This document shows positions 6,984 to 12,095 of a stretch of DNA of 12,095 nucleotides, piece after piece (position 1 is the stretch's first letter; the number at the start of each line of letters is the position of its first letter). The stretch lies in assembly GCA_027083665.1 (NCBI GenBank), contig JALWNV010000225.1, positions 1 through 12,095 on the forward strand, read 5' to 3'. This DNA comes from Helicobacteraceae bacterium (GTDB lineage Bacteria; Campylobacterota; Campylobacteria; Campylobacterales; Sulfurimonadaceae). The position numbers and the translations under genes are program-made. The notes beneath the pieces are model-generated. The model saw nothing but the letters and a program-made list of their open reading frames with translations. It did no database searches and was not told where the DNA came from.

Positions 6984-7012
6984 AGTATATCACCGTTGCA
7001 AAAACGTTGCAA
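6984..7012 (-). promoter_or_regulatory. Sigma-70-type promoter of the serine-linker lipoprotein gene
   Basis: The minus strand has TTGCAA (7012-7007) as the -35 box and TATACT (6989-6984) as the -10 box with an exact 17-nt spacer. Transcription would start near 6977, giving a leader of about 26 nt with AAAGGA before the ATG at 6951. An alternative overlapping TATAAT lies 5 nt further downstream (plus strand attata). The -35 box lies inside the 11-bp tandem repeat. Confidence 0.6.
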
Positions 7013-7015
7013 AAA
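6994..7015 (-). promoter_or_regulatory. Tandem 11-bp direct repeat, candidate OmpR-family operator
   Basis: Two perfect abutting copies of TTTTTGCAACG on the minus strand (CGTTGCAAAAA at 6994-7004 and 7005-7015 on the plus strand). The period is one helical turn, and the block covers the -35 box of the lipoprotein promoter. OmpR/PhoB-family regulators typically bind as dimers to 11-bp direct repeats near the -35 region when activating. The adjacent upstream gene encodes exactly such a regulator, so autologous control is a reasonable inference. It lies in the 72-bp gap between the two genes. Confidence 0.55.
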
Positions 7016-7023
7016 TCGAAACT

Positions 7024-7686
7024 TTAAAAAAAGATACGGTACCCCTCCCCGGGCAGGGTTTGGATAAAGCGGTTGTCGAGTTTGGCGCGAAGCCGGCTGA
7101 TCAGGGAACGGCGGGTGCTTTCGTTCGGGGTCTTGTCCGGCCAGATTTCGCATTCGAGTTCGTAGATGGTGACGACTTTGTGTTTCGAGCGGATCAGCAG
7201 TGACAGAAGCTGCGCTTCGCGATGAGTCAGCTTGATCGGCGTCGCGTTGCGGTAAAGCTGTCCGGTTGCCGTATCGAAAGTGAATTCGTTATCCAAAACG
7301 ATGTCGCCGACGCGGCGCTGGCCGTTGCGCTTGCCCGCCAGTGTGAGCATGGCGAAGAGTTCGGTGGGATTGACGGGTTTGACGAGATAGCCGACGGGCT
7401 GAAGATCGGTTGCCTGACCGATGTGATCCCTGTCGGAGTAGGCACTCAGGAAGATAACGGCGGGACGGCAGGTGTTTTGCAGTTCGCGGGCGGTTTCGAT
7501 CCCGTTCTTGCCGCCTTTGATACGGATATCCATGAGTACGATATCCGGACGCACTTCCATGGCGATTTTCAGTGCTCTTTCGCCGCTGCTGCAGATCGCG
7601 GCGACTTCAAAGCCGAACGACGCGACGGTCTCCGCGATTTCGTGTGCGACGAGGCTTTCATCTTCGACGATCAGGATTTTGTTCAT
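7024..7686 (-). CDS. OmpR/PhoB-family response regulator
   Basis: A 220-residue cytosolic transcription regulator. The N-terminal receiver domain (about 1-118) has the acidic pocket ED at 8-9, the phospho-acceptor D53 (IVLMDIRIKGGKNGIE), S81 (FLSAYSD) and K103 (LVKPVNP), so it should be phosphorylatable. The C-terminal winged helix of the Trans_reg_C type (about 127-220) includes PIKLTHREAQLLSLLIR, the recognition-helix segment NESTRRSLISRLRAKL, and the wing ending FIQTLPGEGYRIFF. The ATG overlaps the kinase TGA as ATGA, with AAGG 8 nt upstream, so the kinase and regulator are translationally coupled. The gene ends in TAA 72 bp before the lipoprotein gene and no terminator is visible in between. 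Its likely target is the 11-bp tandem repeat just downstream; target and signal are inference. Confidence 0.93.
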   Translation of the reverse strand: MNKILIVEDESLVAHEIAETVASFGFEVAAICSSGERALKIAMEVRPDIVLMDIRIKGGKNGIETARELQNTCRPAVIFLSAYSDRDHIGQATDLQPVGYLVKPVNPTELFAMLTLAGKRNGQRRVGDIVLDNEFTFDTATGQLYRNATPIKLTHREAQLLSLLIRSKHKVVTIYELECEIWPDKTPNESTRRSLISRLRAKLDNRFIQTLPGEGYRIFF

Positions 7687-9485
7687 ACTTTGAACCTTAT
7701 GACGGTACGGGTACAGTCGTCTTGTGCCTGTTCCATGGTGCCTTCAAGCTGTTCTTGAACGAGAATCCTGACGATCGTCATGCCCAGCCCGTTTTTGGCG
7801 GGCATGTCGTTTTTCCGGCAGGGCGTTGTGATTTCAAGCCGGTAGTTTTTATATTCTTGCGTCATGACGATGGCAAAATCTTTCATCTTTTCCGGGGCGT
7901 GTTTGAGGGCATTGGTGAAGAGTTCGTTGATGATCAGCCCGACATAGACCGCTTCGCGCAGCGGGAGTGTCACGCTGCAGCGGCAGTCGAAACGGAAATC
8001 CGTTTGTGACATCGACTGCAGCATGGCGTGATTGAGACGCTGCAGATATTCTTTCATGTCGACACGCTCCGTCCGGTCGTGCTGATAGAGCATTTCGTGC
8101 GTATGGGCGATCGTCTCGATGCGCCCTTGCAGCCGGGCAAGTTCCTCTTTTGTTTCCGTCTGCCCGGCCCGCCTCGACTGCAGGCGTATGATGGAGAGAA
8201 TAAGCTGCAGGTTGTTTTTGACCCGGTGATGCAGCTCTTTGAAAAGGGTTTTTTGGATCTGCAATGCATGATGGAGCGCGTCGGTACGTTCCGCGACCCG
8301 TGCTTCAATCTGCGACTTTTGTTCGTTCAGAAGCAAGTTGTACTGTTTTTCGAGCCGGAGCTTTTGCTGTTCATAGATGCGGAAGCGGTCGACGAAAGCG
8401 AGCATCAGAAGCATCGCTTCGATGACGGTGATTGCCATGATAAGTTCGGGAAACCGGTACATGATCGAGACCAAACCGAGCGCGTCGAGGATCATAAGGA
8501 AGTAGCCGGCGCACAGGAGGAGCCATGCCGCGATGAAAAACCGCGCTTCTTTGTTGCCGTGGCGGTAGATATACACCGCGGCGGCAGTATTGAAAAAGAT
8601 GAACACGAGGCCTGTCAGTACGGTGACTTCCGGCAGATACAGCCATGCCGAGCCTACGAGCGGAATCTGAAGCAGTGCGAAAGCGATAACGGCCCGGTAG
8701 ATCCGGTCGATCCGTTCCCACCGGCGTGTTTGCAGAAACGATCGGGCATACAGTGCGGCGGTGACGATCATCAGTGCAATTTTCGGTACGACGATCAGAT
8801 TGTCGAGACGGTTGAACCACAGCGGCGTGTAATAGGGAAGATAACCGGTATAAGTGACTTGCTGAAATGTCAGTGCGAAGAGGTATAAAAGATAGTACAG
8901 ATAGCTGATATCTTTGGAATACAGATACATGATCAGAGCGAAAATGCCCAGCGATGCGAGCATCCCCAGAAAAAAGAGGATGCTGTTATGCAGGAGACGG
9001 TCATGGTGCAAGACGGTTCCGGGATCTTGCAGCGAAAGGTCGAACTGCAATGGGGTGGCGAGGCTTCGGACATGCAGCCGACAGTGCAGGTTGCCGCCGG
9101 CAGGCAGATGCAGTACGAAAGCGGGATAGAGATAGGGACGCCGGTCTTGCTGCAGCAATCCGGCATGGCGCGGGGGAGCATCTCCGCAGACAAGGTCGAC
9201 CTGCTCAAGCAGGGGATTGTTCAACAGCAGGATTTGTTCAAGTGTGCTGCTTCCGTGATTGCGGATGTCGGCGTCGATCCACAGATGTCCGGACGAGAAG
9301 CCCTCGTTGAAATGGAGGTCGGCGGGATCGAAAGGGGTGAACGCTGTTTCGGCAGGGATGGCCGGGGTGCTGTTCAGGGCGTAAGAGGCTTCGACGGATA
9401 CGGTCGGTGACGCGGCATAAAGATAGCCGAACGCAATCAGATAAAAGCAGACGATCCGGAACAGGCGTTTCGTACCTCCGGACAT
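7683..9485 (-). CDS. 7TMR-DISM sensor histidine kinase (HisKA_2 type)
   Basis: A 600-residue inner-membrane sensor kinase. Order: signal or anchor segment (about 8-25); periplasmic domain (about 27-160) of the 7TMR-DISMED2 type, with GHLWIDADIRNHGSSTLEQI, a fold predicted to bind small ligands such as carbohydrates; seven membrane helices (about 166-366); a coil (371-410); a HisKA_2 phospho-acceptor region with ELHHRVKNNLQLILSIIRLQ (H419/H420, H420 most likely phosphorylated); and an ATPase domain with N-box IINELFTNALKHA (518-530) and final G box NGLGMTIV (565-572). The usual D-x-G-x-G box is not recognisable: the place reads EITTPCRKNDMPAK. The ATG at 9485 lies 5 nt after the dnaX stop; a longer in-frame start at 9614 lies inside dnaX and would put a charged tail before the signal. 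The partner regulator overlaps its stop. Confidence 0.92.
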   Translation of the reverse strand: MSGGTKRLFRIVCFYLIAFGYLYAASPTVSVEASYALNSTPAIPAETAFTPFDPADLHFNEGFSSGHLWIDADIRNHGSSTLEQILLLNNPLLEQVDLVCGDAPPRHAGLLQQDRRPYLYPAFVLHLPAGGNLHCRLHVRSLATPLQFDLSLQDPGTVLHHDRLLHNSILFFLGMLASLGIFALIMYLYSKDISYLYYLLYLFALTFQQVTYTGYLPYYTPLWFNRLDNLIVVPKIALMIVTAALYARSFLQTRRWERIDRIYRAVIAFALLQIPLVGSAWLYLPEVTVLTGLVFIFFNTAAAVYIYRHGNKEARFFIAAWLLLCAGYFLMILDALGLVSIMYRFPELIMAITVIEAMLLMLAFVDRFRIYEQQKLRLEKQYNLLLNEQKSQIEARVAERTDALHHALQIQKTLFKELHHRVKNNLQLILSIIRLQSRRAGQTETKEELARLQGRIETIAHTHEMLYQHDRTERVDMKEYLQRLNHAMLQSMSQTDFRFDCRCSVTLPLREAVYVGLIINELFTNALKHAPEKMKDFAIVMTQEYKNYRLEITTPCRKNDMPAKNGLGMTIVRILVQEQLEGTMEQAQDDCTRTVIRFKV

Positions 9486-9490
9486 CGATG

Positions 9491-11269
9491 TCAGACCTTG
9501 TTCTGGATCGTGATCTTCGTCGCTTCGAACAGTTCGGTCGCTTTTTTGACCAGCGGCTCTTCGAGAATCGCGTTGCCGTCGACTTCGCGGACACTGAGAT
9601 CCCGGTCGCTGCATCCGGTGACGCAGCTGCCGGTTCCCGTCTCGATTTCTTCGGTCATTGACGCACTCTGCGGAGCGTCGGCGGCATCGTTTTGCTGCGG
9701 GGAATCGAAACTTTCCATGTAGGCCGGACGTTCTTCCGGTATGTTGTCGCGGGGCACGGTCGGTATCTCAGCCGGTGTGCCCTGTTGCACTGTCGGCGGT
9801 TCGGGTGTCTTCTTGCTGCAGGGGCGGTGTTTGATCGCCGTTTCGAAACCGTAGACTTCGCGGACGAGCTGTTTGACGGCGGCATACCCGTGTTTGAGCT
9901 TGTTTCGGCAGGTGTCGTCCGCACAGCTTTCCCATGTCAGGATATTGTCTTCGTAGGAGACATAGGCGATATAGGTGCGGAAGCACTCTCCGAGTTCGGC
10001 GCTGCGGTCTTCGATGCGTTCGCACAATATCTCGAACTTTTCGGAACCGGGATCGGTGACGGGGTGCGGTACAGGGGCTTCGGGCGCTGCCGGTGCGGCG
10101 GTTTCGCCCGCGGGGGCGATTTGGGATGCAGGAAACCCGGCCGGTGTTGATTCGGCAGCGGGTCCCTCCTTCGCCGTATAGGCAAGCGTATCGGGACGGG
10201 CGACCTGTGCTTCGAGTGATTCGATCATCTGATCGATCTCTTTGACCTTGAGTGCCTCGATCATCTTGAAAAAAACGAGCCCGAGAACGAAACTGCCGTC
10301 CGCGTTGAGCGCGAAGAGCGATTTGGCCTCGCTGAGAATGCGGAAAAAACGTTCGAGCATCAGCGGTGAAAAACGTGCGTCTGCGCTGTAGAGCCGCTCT
10401 TTGAGCCAGGAGGTCAGTTCGTCGACGACCATTTCGGATTCGTAGGCTTCGAGCGCCTTGAGCTCGGCTACGAGTGCCGGACGGTCTTTGGCGAATATCA
10501 CGGCGAAAAGGTTTTCGAAAAACTGAGGGTCGATGAGGCCAAGCATTTCGGTGACGGTTGTGACGTCGACATGGTTTTTGGAGTAGATGATGGCCTGGTC
10601 GAGCAGGGTAAGGGTGTCGCGCAGACTTCCCGAACCGCTGCGCGCGAGGATCTCCAGTGCTTCGGGTTCGTAGGTGATGTTTTCGAGATTGAGGATATGG
10701 CTCAGGTGGGCCGTAACATTTTGATTGGAGATCTTTTTGAACCGGAAATGCTGGGTGCGGCTGAGAATCGTTGCCGGCAGTTTCAGCGGGTCGGTCGTGG
10801 CGAGGATGAATTTGACAAACGGCGGCGGCTCCTCGAGAGTCTTCAACAGGGCGTTGAATGCCTCCTTGGTCAGCATATGGACTTCGTCGATGATGAAGAT
10901 TTTAAATTTCGCCGAGGTCGGCTGGTATTTCGTGTGTTCGATGAGGTCGCGGATATCGTCGATCTTGCGGCTGGAGGCGGCATCCATCTCGATAATGTCC
11001 ATATGCCGTCCCTCGTTGGCCATCACGCAGTGTTCGCAGGTCTCGCAGGGATGGGAAGTCGGTCCGTGCTCGCACATCAGCGCCTTGGCGAAGATCCGCG
11101 CGGTCGAGGTTTTGCCTGAACCCCGCAGGCCGGAGAAGAGATAGGCATGCGACAGACGGCCCGAATCGAGGGCGAGCGAAAGCGTCTGGGCGATCGTCTC
11201 CTGGCCGATCAGGTCTTCGAACCGGCGGGGACGGTACTTGAGGGCCAATACTTCCGAGCGTTCGTTCAC
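9491..11269 (-). CDS. dnaX: DNA polymerase III subunit gamma/tau
   Basis: DnaX is the ATPase of the clamp loader, which places the sliding clamp on primed DNA and tethers polymerase cores. The 592-residue product has the AAA+ N-terminus YRPRRFEDLIGQE, Walker A GLRGSGKTS (47-55), a four-cysteine zinc site (C66, C75, C78, C81), Walker B with DEVH (128-131), SRTQHF with the arginine finger R171, and sensor 2 in GSGSLRDTLTLLDQ (212-225). Domain III runs to about 355. A Pro/Ala linker (about 364-405), a small domain (about 410-482) and a tail follow, so this is a tau-like full-length form. The start is GTG at 11269 with AAGGA 6 nt upstream. An extended -10 box lies upstream. Sensor kinase and regulator genes follow it with a 5-nt gap and are probably cotranscribed. 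I see no convincing gamma-producing frameshift. Confidence 0.96.
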   Translation of the reverse strand: MNERSEVLALKYRPRRFEDLIGQETIAQTLSLALDSGRLSHAYLFSGLRGSGKTSTARIFAKALMCEHGPTSHPCETCEHCVMANEGRHMDIIEMDAASSRKIDDIRDLIEHTKYQPTSAKFKIFIIDEVHMLTKEAFNALLKTLEEPPPFVKFILATTDPLKLPATILSRTQHFRFKKISNQNVTAHLSHILNLENITYEPEALEILARSGSGSLRDTLTLLDQAIIYSKNHVDVTTVTEMLGLIDPQFFENLFAVIFAKDRPALVAELKALEAYESEMVVDELTSWLKERLYSADARFSPLMLERFFRILSEAKSLFALNADGSFVLGLVFFKMIEALKVKEIDQMIESLEAQVARPDTLAYTAKEGPAAESTPAGFPASQIAPAGETAAPAAPEAPVPHPVTDPGSEKFEILCERIEDRSAELGECFRTYIAYVSYEDNILTWESCADDTCRNKLKHGYAAVKQLVREVYGFETAIKHRPCSKKTPEPPTVQQGTPAEIPTVPRDNIPEERPAYMESFDSPQQNDAADAPQSASMTEEIETGTGSCVTGCSDRDLSVREVDGNAILEEPLVKKATELFEATKITIQNKV

Positions 11270-11307
11270 GTTGATTCCTTCGGCATGCGGTGATTATTTG
11301 AGTTTCG

Positions 11308-11316
11308 AGTGTAGCA
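11308..11316 (-). promoter_or_regulatory. Extended -10 promoter element for dnaX
   Basis: The minus strand reads TGCTACACT, that is an extended -10 motif TG-n-TACACT, 39 nt or more upstream of the GTG start, giving a leader of roughly 30 nt. No good -35 box is visible. The rest of the 206-bp divergent gap (11270-11475) holds a short hairpin (GTTAT atcg ATAAC, 11336-11349) and an AT-rich stretch around 11409-11434 (TATTATATTATT). That stretch may contain the promoter of the rightward membrane-protein gene, but I cannot fix its boxes. Confidence 0.45.
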
Positions 11317-11475
11317 CAGGATGGATAAAGCGGGGGTTATATCGATAACTGCCGGCAAGCTTAACCTTCCGGAGTGGTTGAAAAGATTAACGTAGGGGAA
11401 GTTGTCTGTATTATATTATTGAAACAAATATCATCCTAATGTGGCCTGAAGGGCTGCATTATAAAAGGAATACCC

Positions 11476-12084
11476 ATGCTGTTACATCCTCCTGTTGTCC
11501 ATTTTGCCATCGCGATTCCTGTCGTCGCATCGATTTTCGGGCTTTTGTATCTGTTTAAGCGAAGTGAAGGTCTTTCGAAAATTTCAGCTCGATTGACGGT
11601 GTTTGCCGCGATTGCGGTCGCTGCCGCCTGGTATACCGGTTCAAAAGCCGGTCCGCAAATTTACGACTATCTCGGTGCCGCCGGGCAGCATGAGCTGCTT
11701 GAGCACAAAGAGCTCGGCCTCTATCTTGCGATTGCGTTCGGTGTAATCGCACTGATCCAGTTCGCAGGGTGTCAGCTGAAGAAATTTCCGCTGCAGGCGC
11801 TGTCGATTGTCGCGCTGCTCGGTGCGACCGCGACGGTTTTCGTTCAGGGAAAAGACGGGGGTGAAATCGTCTACAAATACGGTCAGCCGTTCAAGGCGCC
11901 GATGATACTTGAAAGCATCAAAGAAGCGCAAGCAAGCGCGGATGACGAGGAAGAGTGTGACGCCCAGGTCGAGCTCTATTCCGATGCTGTCGACGATGCG
12001 CTTTCCGTTTCCGAAGAGGTCCAGGCGATCTATGCGGAACCGGATGAACACGCAGAGGAGGATGATGAAGACGAGGACGAATAA
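11476..12084 (+). CDS. DUF2231-type four-helix membrane protein with acidic tail
   Basis: A 202-residue inner-membrane protein resembling the DUF2231 family, which has no settled function. It starts MLLHPPVVHFAIAIPVV, carrying the family's HPxxxHF motif (H4, H9) in the first membrane helix (about 7-27). Further helices lie at about 39-55, 81-98 and 107-124. H72 and H77 (QHELLEHKELGLYL), together with H4 and H9, could serve as heme or metal ligands, which is only an inference. The GGEIVYKYG segment (128-136) matches the family's closing GG-x-(L/I)VY-x-YG motif. The remaining approximately 60 residues are strikingly acidic, ending with HAEEDDEDEDE. The start has AAGGAA 5 nt before the ATG. The gene is divergent from dnaX, and the next gene downstream is outside the window. 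Family assignment is moderately sure. Confidence 0.8.
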   Translation: MLLHPPVVHFAIAIPVVASIFGLLYLFKRSEGLSKISARLTVFAAIAVAAAWYTGSKAGPQIYDYLGAAGQHELLEHKELGLYLAIAFGVIALIQFAGCQLKKFPLQALSIVALLGATATVFVQGKDGGEIVYKYGQPFKAPMILESIKEAQASADDEEECDAQVELYSDAVDDALSVSEEVQAIYAEPDEHAEEDDEDEDE

Positions 12085-12095
12085 AGAGCGTTCTT

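Noticed and set aside
8028..8888. Open frame of 286 codons on the plus strand opposite the histidine kinase
   Set aside because: Antisense shadow of a gene with clear HisKA_2 and membrane-helix content. Composition is His/Asp-rich without recognisable motifs. The same applies to 6406-7203 and 4635-5402.
10268..10274. T TTT TTC slippery heptamer in dnaX (codons 332-334), possible gamma frameshift
   Set aside because: The -1 frame runs on for dozens of codons without a prompt stop, no Shine-Dalgarno stimulator or clear downstream hairpin was seen, and the position falls inside domain III rather than after it. An A6G run near 9543 is in the wrong phase and too close to the end.
11336..11349. 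GTTAT atcg ATAAC hairpin in the dnaX divergent gap as an operator
   Set aside because: A five-base AT-rich stem is common by chance and no second copy or neighbouring regulator supports it.
11441..11458. TGGCCTGAAGGGCTGCA as a sigma-54 promoter for the DUF2231 gene
   Set aside because: The GG-to-GC spacing is one base too long, and the implied transcript start would fall on the ribosome binding site.

Overview
The window looks like ordinary chromosome from a member of the Campylobacterota (the former epsilonproteobacteria), with G+C moderately above 50%. The supporting signs are an RF2 gene that starts without the programmed frameshift, a Bpt-type aminoacyl-transferase followed by a DUF3108 protein, a 7TMR-DISM/HisKA_2 histidine kinase, and promoters with good -10 boxes but poor -35 boxes. 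The phylum is an inference from gene content and style, not from a database search. I see no phage, transposase, CRISPR array, tRNA or rRNA.

Layout from left to right. Positions 1-995 (+) hold the 3' half of fusA (EF-G). Positions 1290-4588 (-) hold a tightly packed four-gene operon read right to left: prfB (RF2), a doubly anchored coiled-coil lipoprotein, bpt (Asp/Glu leucyltransferase) and a secreted DUF3108 protein. All junctions overlap or are a few bases apart. panC (pantothenate synthetase) is divergent from prfB across a 70-bp gap with back-to-back -10 boxes and ends at 5480. Positions 5632-11269 (-) hold a second leftward run: dnaX, then 5 nt later a 7TMR-DISM histidine kinase, an ATGA-coupled OmpR-type response regulator, and a serine-linker lipoprotein that has its own promoter. 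A DUF2231-type membrane protein with a very acidic tail (11476-12084, +) is divergent from dnaX.

The most interesting material is regulatory or structural rather than a new enzyme. (1) An inverted-repeat unit close to GGAATCGGCAGCTTTRA occurs as two inverted pairs, one in each of the two convergent intergenic gaps (after fusA and after panC). It looks like a dispersed REP/BIME-like element of this genome. (2) A perfect tandem 11-bp repeat overlaps the -35 box of the lipoprotein gene directly downstream of an OmpR-family regulator. This is the geometry expected of a PhoB/OmpR-type activation site and suggests a kinase-regulator-lipoprotein circuit. (3) The kinase lacks a recognisable D-x-G-x-G ATP-binding box although its H, N and final G boxes are intact. 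(4) RF2, an N-degron transferase and an unfamiliar two-anchor coiled-coil membrane protein are translationally linked in one operon.
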